From: Boesenbergia rotunda | Lineage: Eukaryota > Streptophyta > Magnoliopsida > Zingiberales > Zingiberaceae | NCBI GenBank assembly: GCA_024364735.1 | Contig: JAGFNQ010009450.1 | Location: forward strand, 47,939-111,938 | Reading direction: 5' to 3' | DNA length: 64,000 nucleotides | Shown: piece after piece, positions 51,358 to 61,843 of the stretch | Position numbering within the stretch: position 1 is the first letter of the stretch | Layout: every line of letters starts with the position of its first letter | Program-made: the position numbers and the translations under genes | The notes under the pieces: model-generated | What the model saw: only the letters and a program-made list of their open reading frames with translations | Databases searched by the model: none | Told to the model about the DNA's origin: nothing

Positions 51358-51409
51358 CAGTCGACTGCGACAGCTACCAGTCGACTGCGACAGCTACCAC
51401 TCGACTGGT
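51358..51409. repeat. CAGTCGACTG pair in a Gypsy LTR
   Basis: Exact copies at 51358-51367 and 51378-51387, third degenerate copy CACTCGACTG at about 51398, all 20 bp apart within a 20-bp tandem unit that includes 'CGACAGCTAC'. The only palindromes outside the Copia E2-E4 region. Confidence 0.85.
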
Positions 51410-51421
51410 CAAGGGAAGAGA

Positions 51422-53596
51422 TGTTAGTGACATGAGAGAAGTGTCCTAAGGCAATCGCCTTATGATTGTAATCATTTATTTTTTAATAAATGAATATTCA
51501 CTATTTGAGTATACATGATTATTTGATTAAAATCGAAAGCTCATTTACTGAATGTCCGCAATACAATTCACAGCATGAGAGAATTTGTGATGAATTCACA
51601 ACTAGTGATTATCTCTACATGTGCAATTGTGAAGTATTGAAATTGTCCCTAGTCGATGAATTGATAAATACTGACACTATCAATTCTGTTGAGACTAACA
51701 TGACTTATTCTCTAATCAGCTGATTCTCACTGGCTGGTGACATGGAGATGCCCGGAGATAAACATGAATGCTAGTTAAGGGAACTAGTTCATTGGAGTGA
51801 CTGGCTGTAAAACTTCATATGGTAGTCTACATATAGATATGTCAGTGAAGTTCTTACTGCAGCTTAAGTGCAATGTTCCTTTGACTTGCGGTGTTCAAGT
51901 CATCTTGGTCATGGAGACTTATACTTTGACATCTTAAGCAAGCATCTCCAAGGAGGTGTGGACCCAGGATGATTGGGTATAAGCCGAAGTGCCCGAAGAT
52001 GTTTGAACAACCTACAAAGGATTCACCACTTCTTGCGAGGAGATGTATACCCAAGGCCTATCGTCGGATTATTACTCGAAGCCTCTGGCCAGAGCATGAC
52101 ATATTCAGAGTATGAATCTCTTAAATACATGAGAGTAATTAGAATCCATAGGACGAGGAAACGTTACTTGGGCTAGGTGTGACGTAGTCAGCCTAATGGG
52201 GACTGACACACATAGACCATGTCCTGAACCAAGAGGGTATAAGATGGTGAAGGGAATGGGGCACGATTCATTATAACCGCTGAAGGGTTTCAGAATCATT
52301 TCTGAGGTCAACTGTTGATCTTTCAATTAATTGGGGATCATGATGTACTACTAGGTGCCACTCATGATCGTTCTATAATTAATTAGTTAATTATGGACGG
52401 CCAACATAAATTGGAAGCCTATTTGGTCACACGCATAACGAGTAATTCGAAGGATTTAAAACGAGTTGAGAATTGGATTCTCCAATCGAGATAGACTATT
52501 TTTGGTAAGTTCAAACAATAGTCAAAACTGAATTTATTTCAGACGCATCGGAAGCATAGAATGGCTAAGTCTTTTAAAGACTTAATGGGTGAATTAAATA
52601 AGTTTAATTCATTAAGGGATTTGATGCAATTGGGGTTAGATGGGTCGACCAAGAAGGGGGCCTCCTCTCTTCTTGTCATGGCCGGCCACCACCATAAGAG
52701 GATAAGACTATCTTGGTTTGTTTTATAAAATAGACCAAAGGTTGGTTTATTTTATAAAAGGTTATATAAATTTTATATATATAAATTTTTATAATGAACC
52801 AATGGTTGGTTTGTTTTATAAATTTTTATATAATGAACCAATAGTTGGTTTGTTTTATAAATTTTATATAATCATGCCAAAAGAAATAGAGCCTTGATTA
52901 TGGATTGATTGAGAAATTATTCCATAATCAAGAAGAAGAAGCTTGATCATGAGAGCCTTGATTATGAATTGATTGAGAAATTATTCCATAATCAAGTAGA
53001 GGTTTGCTTGGGTATTAAGAAACCTCTACCTATATAAAGGACCCAAGGGGTGCCATGGAAGGGGATCCATCCATGAATTGCTTGGGCTCTCTCCTCTTCT
53101 TCTCTCCCTCTCTCTTGGCCGGCCATAGGCCTTCCTTCTTTCTTCTTGCCGTGAGCACAAGGAGAAGCATCAAGGCGACGAAGTTCTTTCTTGCGACGAT
53201 CTTCCTCTTCGGGCAACCTTGGTGGTGAGTCTTTCGATTTGATTACTCTCTCGGTTTTCGTCGTATTCACGGAGAATCTAGTAGTTCTCGTGAACACGAA
53301 ACTCGTGGCTTAGCGAAGTCATCCCGACGATACTTGGCGTGGATACGAATAGAGGCGGAGCTTTCAAGGGACGCTAACGGTTGGATCTCGTCCCTTCTTC
53401 CAAGTTACGCAAGGTAATTCGTAGAGTAATTTCCTTTTCTGCAAAAAAATTTTATATTACGATTATGTGAACACATTGCATGCTTAGGATATGTGTTAGA
53501 ATAATTTAGGAAATTATTCATGCTTTTGTTTCCGCTGCATGTAATTATGTAACAATCACAATACGTACCCGCGTCGGCATGCACCCGGTCCCAACA
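51422..53596 (+). mobile_element. 5' LTR of Copia B (2175 bp)
   Basis: TGTTAGTGACATGAG start, GGTCCCAACA end. TATATAAAGG at 53031. It differs from the Copia A LTR in 52490-53220, with AT-rich 'ATAAATTTTATATA' repeats (52740-52880) and a duplicated 'GAGCCTTGATTATGGATTGATTGAG' block (about 52890 and 52953) in which TTGATTATGG and CCATAATCAA form inverted repeats. Confidence 0.9.
53031..53040 (+). promoter_or_regulatory. TATA box of the Copia B 5' LTR
   Basis: TATATAAAGG followed by ACCCAAGG, as in Copia A. Confidence 0.65.
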
Positions 53597-54389
53597 GTGG
53601 TATGAGCATCCAAATTATATTATTAACAAGTTCTTTAATTGTCAAGTTTAATTTGGTTATGCCTCGGGGAGCAGGCCAAATTAGATTTACAACAAATTTC
53701 TTTTCTTTGGGGAGTGCCTCGGGGAGCCACCCAAAGTAAATAATTTGTTGTAATTAATTATCCATAAATAAAATATGTGATCAAATCTTGGAAATTTTGA
53801 GGTGATTCTTAAACGATAATTTCCTTATTTGATTTATGAGGTGATGCTCTTACATATTGTTGTCTCCAAAATTAATTAGGAAAAATTGTTTCCTATAGAG
53901 TTTATTTCCTTAAATAAGATTTTCATGAAAATAATATGTGGTTGAATTAAGGGAATCTGTCTCTTAATTTATTAAGATTTGATTTAGAGAAATCAAAGTC
54001 TTAAACATATTATTTCCGAAATTGATTATGACAATTTAGGAAATTGTTTCCCAAAATAATTCCTTGAATAAAGTGTGAAATTAGAATTAGGAAATCTGGT
54101 TCCGAATTCAATTAATGAGACTTGATAAATTAAGTCACATACATACTTTATTAAGGAAATCGTTAGAACATGACATAATTATATGTCATGAATGTGCTTA
54201 AAAGGAAAAGGATGAGACCCAAAACCCCTTACAAAATATTAAGACCAACACCTTCCATTAATATGGTTAGAACCAGAGTTTTATTTCTCGTTTGGGTTGA
54301 TGGACACATCCATGCTCGGCTTGAAACTCAACATGTTCAAACCATGGAATTAGTTTATGATTAATATAGTTGGAGTCAGAGGTCAATCC
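53597..54389 (+). mobile_element. Leader of Copia B, both ends deleted
   Basis: The primer site is decayed: GTGGTATGAGC where Copia A has GTGGTATCAGAGC. About 400 bp of the early leader are missing compared with Copia A. Two GCCTCGGGGAGC motifs remain (53661 and 53708). The right end joins the Gypsy LTR remnant through shared AATCC (54385-54389). Confidence 0.8.
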
Positions 54390-55079
54390 ATGTTTTCTCA
54401 TTTAAATGGAGAAAAACTAGGTACTAATGAGCTTTAAAAGGGCTCCAAAAATGGGTATTAATTAGGTAAAATTAATATAAATTAGGAAAAAATTAATATA
54501 AATATAAAAGAATTTTATTTAGTAATATTGGCATAATTATGGGTGATTTTTGGAGAATTTTCGAAATAAATGGGAAATTTTCGAAAATAAGAAAAAGGAT
54601 TAAATAAAATAAAAATAAAGGTGCATGGGCCAAGGATTGAACCTTAGACCTCTTGTACAACAATGAATGCTTTAACCAACTCACCTAGCAAGGAATTCTT
54701 GTGAGGAAAGGAAGTAAATGGTGGTTAAATGGTAGAAGAAGATGAAGGGCCATGGAAAACTCTTCATTCACCACCTTAATGGTTGATTAATAAGGGGGTT
54801 TGGGAGTTTCATTCTTCATGCCATCAATTGCATTTGCTCCTCTCTTCCTTCTCCATTCTTTCCGAGCACACAAGGAGGAATTCTCCCTTGAGAAAACTCC
54901 ACAAAAGCTCTCCTTCTCCAAGATCTAAGGTCTTCTCAAGGTTCTAAGGGCTAGGTGTGGTCAAGTCTTCTTTCTTCTTTCCATCCAAGGTCTAAAAATC
55001 AAGAAATCTAAGGTAAGACTCCCTCACCTGTGGTATAATAGTTACCAATGTTTTCCATGATTTTTGGCTTGATATATGG

Positions 55080-56160
55080 GTGAGTTTCGGATTTAATGTT
55101 GAAGGGAAACAAAAATCAAGGTTCCTATGTTCAAAGGTTTCGGACAACATGTTTTAAAGGTCCAAAATTATGCTAAAAATCATGATAATATTATTTGATG
55201 TTCCCTTATGATGTTTAGAAGTTAATTGTAATTTTTGGGGATTTTTTGAGTTCCCTAGGACACCCTAGGGTCTCGGCCAACATGAAAGAAGCAAAAACCC
55301 AGAACCTGTAGTTCAAGGGTTTCGGCCACTATGTTTTAAATGTCTAGAAATATGTTAAAAATCATGATAATATTATTTGATGTTCCCTTATGATGTTTAG
55401 AAGTTAACTGAAATTTTTGGGGATTTTTGGAGTTCCTAGGACACCCTAGGGTCTCGGCCAACATGAAAGAAGCAAAAACCCAGAACCTGTAGTTCAAGGG
55501 TTTCGGCTACTATGTTTTAAATGTCTAAAAATATGTTAAAAATCATGATAATATTATTTTATGTTCCCTTATGATGTTTAGAAGTTAATTGCAATTTTTA
55601 GGGATTTTTGGAGTACCTTAGGACACCCTAGGGTCTCGGCCAACATGAAAGAAGAAAAACCCAGAACCTTAAGTTCAAGGGTTTCGGCCACCATGTTTTA
55701 AATGTCTAAAAATAGGTTAAAAATCATGATAATATTATTTGATGTTCCCTTATGATTTTTAGAAGTTAATTGTAATTTTAGGGATTTTTGGAGTACCCTA
55801 GGACACCCTAGCGTCTCGGCCAACATGAAGAAGCAAAAACCCAGAACCTTTAGTTCAAGGGTTTCGGCCACTATGTTTAAATGTCTAGAAATATGTTAAA
55901 AATCATGATAATATTATTTGACGTTCCCTTATGATTTTTAGAAGTTAAGAGTAATTTTTGGGAATTTTTGGAGTACCCTAGGACACTCTAGGGTTTCGGC
56001 CAACATGAAAGGGACAAAACCAAGGTCCCTATGTTTATGGGTTTTGGCCACCATGATTTAAATGTCTATAAACATGTTAAAAATCATGATAATGTTATTT
56101 AATGCTCCCTGATGATGTTTATAAGTTAATTATAAATTTTGGGAATTTTTGGAGCATCCT
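55080..56160 (+). repeat. About 181-bp tandem repeat, five to six copies
   Basis: G.CTCGGCCAACATGAA, or a close form, starts at 55270, 55451, 55633, 55813 and 55993 (steps of 180-182 bp). Units share AATCATGATAATATTATTTG and GATTTTTGGAGTACC. The sister LTR has a single unit at about 32240-32420. Confidence 0.9.
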
Positions 56161-56399
56161 AGAGGCCCATATGGTTCGGCCAACCCCAAGGACCCAAGGG
56201 TTAGGGTTGAGTCTTTAACTTCAAGCATATGTTTATGTGTGTTGCCATGATATAAGGATGAAGGATGGTGATTGTGTGAATTATCACATGGCCTTGGGAC
56301 TCCATAAGTTTCGGCCAATAAGGGTTAATAGGATAGGAGTTAAGATTTATTCCAAGTAAGGGTCCCAATGGCCCTATGGTAAGATGTGATTTATGTTTA

Positions 56400-56660
56400 T
56401 GAATGATATGCCATGCTTACGAATGATATGCCATGTTTATGAATGATATGCCATGTATATGAATGATATGCCATGGTTATACATGATATGCTATGCTTAC
56501 GAATGATATGCCATGTTTATGAATGATATGCCATGTTTATGAATGATATGCCATGGTTATACATGATATGCTATGCTTATGAATGATATGCCATGTTATG
56601 AATGATATGACATGTTTACGAATGATATGCCATGTTTATGAATGATATGCCATGGTTATG
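56400..56660 (+). repeat. 20-bp tandem array, about 13 copies
   Basis: GAATGATATGCCATGTTTAT and near variants in direct repeat. The sister LTR has longer 'GATGCATGCCATGTTTATGAAT' units at the same place (33255-33500). Confidence 0.85.
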
Positions 56661-58025
56661 CATGATAAGAATGATGCCATGATAAGTATGCTATGAATGT
56701 CTTATGAATGATGAAGCATGCAAAGTATTTTACTTTATGAATGGGCTTGTACCGGACCCAAGTATGGGTCCAAGGGATGGGCACCTTAAGAACGCCCCGG
56801 TTCTAGACTACCGGAGCTGTCCACGGTTCTGGCACTACCAGAGCTGTGCAACAGGGATGGGCTCCTTGAGAACGCCTCGGTTCGGGGACTACCGACTATG
56901 TTGTCCTTACCCTAGTAGGTCGGGGCTAGCTACCTCGGATTTACTAGGGATGCGCGCTATGATGTATGTATGTGGTACAAGCCGGGGACCCCAAATGTTA
57001 TGATGATGATGTTTAAGCATTTCCAAAGTATGTTTAAAAGTTAAGCATCCCTATGTATATGCATTCCACCCATGCATTCATACATGTTATGCATTATGTT
57101 ATGATAATGATATGTTATGCTTATGCTCCATGTTAAAAGATATGTATGAGAATGAATGATCCATGTTATGATTAGGGTAAGAAAATGCTCTTATGATATC
57201 CTAGAATGTATGCCTATGTTTATGCCATATAGGTTGGTTTATATCTTATGTTTATATTTATGCCATGTCTCATGCCATGCTAGGAAAGTTTATTAAGTTA
57301 TGTTCATGCCACATATGATGCCATGCTTAGAATGTTTACGATGTCTATGCTTGATATGCTAGAAAGTATGCCTATGGTTGATTTACATCTTATGCTTATG
57401 TTCATGCCACATATGATGCCATGCTTAGAATGTTTAATTATGCTTATGCCTATGGTTATACTTTATGCCATGATAAGAATGTTCAATTAGATTTATGCCT
57501 ATGTTTATGCTTTACGCTATGATAAGAATGTTTATGATGCTTATGTTCCATATGATTATGAATGAATGACGAATGATTTTAGTGAGTAGGAAAGAGTCTT
57601 ACTAAGCCTGTGTGCTTATAGTCTTCTTTCCTTATACCGCAGATCCTGCAAGGGGATAACGAGGAAGCAGCAGGAGGGCCTGAAGTATGTGTGTGTTGAT
57701 GACTTGGCCCATGAAATCAAATGCGTTAACCTTTTATGCTAAGAACTTTATTTTGACTACCTATATGCTCGAATAGTGACTTATGGAACTATATGATAAG
57801 ATGTCCAGTATGATATGATATGAACCTTATGGTATGATGTTAAGCATGTTATGATATGATGATTAAGCATGATGTTCATATGTGAAGTTCCATGTCATTA
57901 TATTAGGGATGGTAGTAGGGGCATGTATATGTAATGTTTAAGTTATTCCGCTGCAGTATGATGTTACATGCCTTAAGTATGTTAGCGTAACGCCGCTTTA
58001 GGAGAAAAAAAAAGCGGGCGTTACA

Positions 58026-58745
58026 GCTTATGTCCTTGAAGAATAACTTCCCAACCATCCTCCAGAAGATGCAACTCCAGACCAGTTAGTGACCTATCAG
58101 AAACATGTGACCGATTCTGAACTTGCGAGTTGCATCATGTTGGCCGCTATGGTACCTGAGCTGCAAAAGCAGTATGAGCATATGGATGCTCATACCATCG
58201 TCTTCCATCTTCATGAGCTGTTTGACGAGCAGGCGAGATCCGAAAGGTTTGGGGTCTCCAGACTCCTCTTCACCTCTAAGATGCAGGAAGGCACTTCTGT
58301 CTCACAGTTTGTGTTGAAGATGTTGGGGTACATTGAGCGACTAGGCACACTCGAATTTACAATTTATCACGAACTAAGTGTTGACTTAATTCTGCATTGT
58401 TTGCCCAAGAGTTACTCACAATTTGTGATGAACTATCGGATGAACAAGCTGGAGACTACCATTCCTGAGTTGCTCAATCTGCTGAAGACTGTAGAGCCTT
58501 CTGTAAAGCAGGATCAGAAGGCGGTACTGTTAGTTGGTTCCTCAAAGGAAGGCTCTAAGAGGAAGCCCAAAGAACAGAATAAGGGAAAGAAGAAAAAGGC
58601 CAAAAGACTGAAAAGACACTTGCCATCACTGCGACAAGGAGGGTCACTGGCGAAGAAACTGCAAGGTTTATCTTGAGTCCTTGAAGAAGAAGGCATCCGA
58701 TGCCCCATCCTCTTCAGGTATCTTCGTTATTGAATGTTACTCTGT
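58026..58745 (+). pseudogene. gag of Copia B
   Basis: Starts inside gag relative to Copia A (A 39935), because the solo LTR and a deletion removed the first codons. The 58089-58676 frame holds HLHELFDEQARSERF, KMQEGTSVSQFVLKM and ELLNLLKTVEPSVK, without the stop seen in Copia A at 40418. A small deletion near 58608 changes frame before the zinc knuckle, which reads CHHCDKEGHWRRNC (from about 58622) in another frame. Confidence 0.9.
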
Positions 58746-59560
58746 TTCCTAGTCCACCTGGGTACTTGATACTGGGTGTAGCTCACATATATGTAATGAC
58801 ATACAGGGGCTAAGGAATAGAAGAAGACTCGTCAAGGGAGAAGCGAATTTGCGAGTTGGAAATGGAGCAAAGATTGCTGCTGTTGCCATCGGAACATATT
58901 TGCTAAAGCTCCCTACTGGACTTGTCTTAGAATTGGATAATTGTTATTTTGTTCCTTCGTTAATAAAGAATATTGTATTTATTTCATGCTTGAATGAAAA
59001 GGGTTATCATTTAACTTTTAGTAACAATTGCTGTTACATAACTTTAAATGGTGTTCTTTATGGGACCGAAACTTTATACAATGGTATCTACACGTTAGAT
59101 TTATCCGGTGATGTTTTCAATATCGAAGTTAGCAACAAACGTGCTCAAATAGATAATCAAATAGACTCCTACACGTGGCATTGTCGTCTTGGCCATGTAA
59201 GTAAGAAACGCATGACAAATTACACCGATGTGGAATTCTGGAATCATTTGAACCCGGTTCATTTGATACATGCGAATCATGCTTAAAAGGCAAGATGACC
59301 AAATTACCCTTTTCTAGAAAAGGTAAACCAGTGGGAGAATTGCTTGGTCTAATACATACTGATGTATGTGGACCAATGTCAACTCTTGCACAATGAGGTT
59401 ATAGCTACTTCCTTACCTTTATCGATGATCACTCACGATTTGGGTATGTGTTCTTAATGAAACACAAATCTGAAGCTTTTGATAAATTCAAAAAGTTCAG
59501 AAGTGAAGTAGAGAAATAGCTTGGCAAAAGTATTAAGATACTTCGATCCGATCGGGGTGG
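58746..59560 (+). pseudogene. Copia B protease, GAG-pre-integrase and integrase core
   Basis: Protease site VLDTGCSSHI, intact where Copia A has Glu. The open frame 58849-59286 runs to WHCRLGHVSKKRM. A one-base deletion at about 59215 (GACAAATT against GACCAAATT in Copia A) then shifts the frame. In the shifted frame come CESCLKGKMTKLPF, LIHTDVCGPMS, TGA at about 59394 (AGA in Copia A) and IDDHSRFGYVFLM. TAG at about 59517 (CGG in Copia A) comes before RSDRGGEYLS. Confidence 0.9.
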
Positions 59561-59567
59561 TGAATAC

Positions 59568-60305
59568 TTGAGTCAAGAGTTTCAAGAGTATCTTAGGGAC
59601 AATGAGATATTGTCTCAATGGATTCCGCCATATACACCACAGCATAATGGTGTATCTGAGAGGCGTAACCGAACCTTGATGGACATGGTTAGATCTATGA
59701 TAAATCATGCAACTCTTCCAAAATCCTTTTGGGGCTATGCGCTTAAGACGACTGTTTACTTACTAAACAAAGTCCCGACCAAGGTAGTCTCTACTACTCC
59801 ATATGAGACGTGGAATAGTAAGAAACCTCATTTAACTCACTTTAAAATATGGGGTTGTCCTGCTTATGTAAAGCGGACTGTATCAGACAAATTGGATTCT
59901 AAGTCTGATAAATGTCTATTTATTGGATACCCTAAGGAAACGAAGGGTTACCAATTCTATCATCCCTTGGAACAAAAGGTGTTTGTTTCAAGGCATGCTG
60001 TATTTCTGGAAAAAAAATTTCTTTTACAAGAAAACAGTGGGAGTAGCATTGAACTTGAAGAAGTTCAAGAAACTCCAATAGACATTACAGAGACACCTAG
60101 TCTAGACCCACAACCAATAACTCATAATGATGAGCTATCAGTTGAACCTAATACAACATTACTTCTTCGTAGGTCTGATAGGACACACAATATTCCAGAG
60201 AGATACGAATTTCTCATAAGTGAATCGAATGACGTGTTACTCGTTAATAATGAGGAACCTATCAGTTATGAAGATGTTCTGATAAATTCAGAAAGGGATA
60301 AATGA
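59568..60305 (+). pseudogene. Copia B integrase right half and linker (longest intact part)
   Basis: Open frame of 245 codons: HNGVSERRNRTLMDMVRSM, FWGYALKTTVYLLN and KCLFIGYPKETKGYQFYHP, then an acidic linker with RTHNIPERYEF. It spans the exact site at which Copia A carries the reverse-strand solo LTR (near 59795) and the 580 bp deleted in Copia A (60155-60734). Confidence 0.9.
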
Positions 60306-61010
60306 CTTAAAGCCATGAAGTCGGAAATGGATTCCATGTACGAAAATCAAGTATGGGACTTGGTTAACCCGCCTGAAGGGATTAAGCCCATAGGGTGCAA
60401 GTGGATTTTCAAGAAGAAAACCGACATGGAAGGTAATGTTGTTACCTTTAAGGCTAGATTAGTGGCAAAAGGATATCGTCAGAAACAAGGAATTGATTAT
60501 GACGAAACCTATTCGCTAGTAGCTATGCTCAAATCCATTTGGATGCTCCTGGCCATAGCAGCTCATTATGATTATGAGATATGACAGATGGATGTGAAAA
60601 TAGCTTTCTTTAATGGAAACCTGCTTGAGGATGTATACATGATACAATCTGAAGGTTTCACATCGGTTAATAAAACCAAAGTATGCAAGCTTCGACGATC
60701 CATATATGGACTAAAGCAAGCATCCAGGAGCTGGAACATCCGTTTTGATGAGACAATCAAAGAGTTTGATTTCTCATAAAATCCTGACGAACCTTGTGTG
60801 TACAAGAAGGTTAGTGGGAGTGCAGTCGTATTCCTAGTATTATATGTCGATGACATATTGCTTATAGGAAACGATATATCAGTCTTACAGTCGGTTAAAA
60901 TTTGGTTGTCCAAAACTTTCTCCATGAATGACCTGGGCGAAGCAACCTATATCCTTGGGATTAGAACCTATAGAGATAGATCAAAATGGTTGCTTGGTCT
61001 TTCGTAGTCT
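60306..61010 (+). pseudogene. Copia B reverse transcriptase (interrupted)
   Basis: MENQVWDLV-type start, then GCKWIFKKKTDMEGNV, FKARLVAKGYRQKQGIDYDE and MLLAIAAHYDYEI. A TGA at about 60585 (usual Trp) leads to MDVKIAFFNGNLLEDVYM, in which the conserved Ala is Ile, then YGLKQASRSWN. A TAA at about 60777 and the catalytic YVDDILLIGND (about 60845) follow. TAG at 61005 ends the piece. Confidence 0.9.
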
Positions 61011-61840
61011 ACATATATAGACCGAGTGCTAGAAAGGTTTAGCATGTCGGAATCCAAGAAAGGTTACCTTCCCATCAGGCATGGGATCAACTTTTCAAAG
61101 TCTATGTGTCCGCGCACAGAAGACGAGAGGATTTGCATTAATAAGATTCCTTATGCATCCGCGATAGGATCTATCATGTATGCTATGTTATGTACTAGGC
61201 CCGATGTATCATATGCTCTGAGCGTCACAAGCAGATACCAGTCTGATCCAGGAATGGATCATTGGGCGGCTGTCAAGACAATCCTCAAGTACTTAAGATG
61301 AACTAAGGATGTGTTCCTAATATATGGAGAAGGTGATATGATAATACGTGGATATACAGATGCCAGTTTCCAGACAGATAAGGATGACTCCAAATCTCAG
61401 TCCGGATACGTATTTATTTTGAATGGAGGCGCAGTAAGATAGAAAAGTTCCAAGCAAGACACCGTAGCGGATTCTACCATGGAAGCGAAATATATTGCAG
61501 CTTCGGAAGCAGCAAAGGAAGCAGTCTGGATCAAGAAGTTTGTCTCAGAACTTGGTGTGGTTCCAACCATTGATGAAGCAATACCGGTTTACTGCGACAA
61601 CAATGGAGCTATTGCATAAGCAATGGAACCAAGGTCTCGTCAGTGATCCAATCATGTGCTTCGCCGCTATCATCTGATCATAGAGATTATAAGTAGGAAT
61701 GATATACAAATTGAGAAAATTCCCACTGAAAGGAATTTAGCGGATCCTTTAACTAAGGCCTTGCCTCAAAGTAAGTTTGAGGGTCATATTAGAGCCTGTG
61801 GTATTGGGTACCGTAGCGATTGGCATTAGGCCAAGTGGGA
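61011..61840 (+). pseudogene. Copia B RT end and RNase H
   Basis: RPDVSYALSVTSRYQ, then TGA at about 61299 (AGA in Copia A). GYTDASFQTDKDDSKSQSG is intact. TAG at about 61439 replaces the Trp codon of ISWKSS, and the active-site segment reads STMEAKYIAAS, the Glu of 'TTEAEY' pair being Lys at the second place. NLADPLTKALPQSKFEG ends the protein. AAGTGGGAGTT, the purine tract, precedes the LTR. Confidence 0.9.
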
Positions 61841-61843
61841 GTT

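Larger units (their letters stand above)
49272..51421 (+). mobile_element. 3' LTR of the Gypsy host element, cut by Copia B
   Basis: TGTAACGCCTGAAAATT start after the purine tract. TATAAAAGGG box at 49530. Non-coding, with direct repeats of 'TAGTTCGTCCATTGGGTGGGCTCCTAGATC' type (50140 and 50255). Its last 65 bp carry CAGTCGACTG copies (51358 and 51378) and a degenerate third. The LTR stops at 51421 where Copia B starts. Its remainder should follow Copia B beyond the window. Confidence 0.85.
54390..58025 (+). mobile_element. Gypsy solo LTR remnant in the Copia B leader (sister of 31388-35198)
   Basis: Matches the 3.8-kb solo LTR from its base 31496 to the GCGTTACA end, so the first 103 bp (31388-31490) and about 600 bp of Copia leader are lost. 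Non-coding. Its inner repeats differ from the sister: a 181-bp array (55080-56160) and a 20-bp array (56400-56660), but no 47-bp array. The two 'GGGATGGGC.CCTT.AGAACGCC' repeats are kept (56775 and 56853). Confidence 0.9.
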
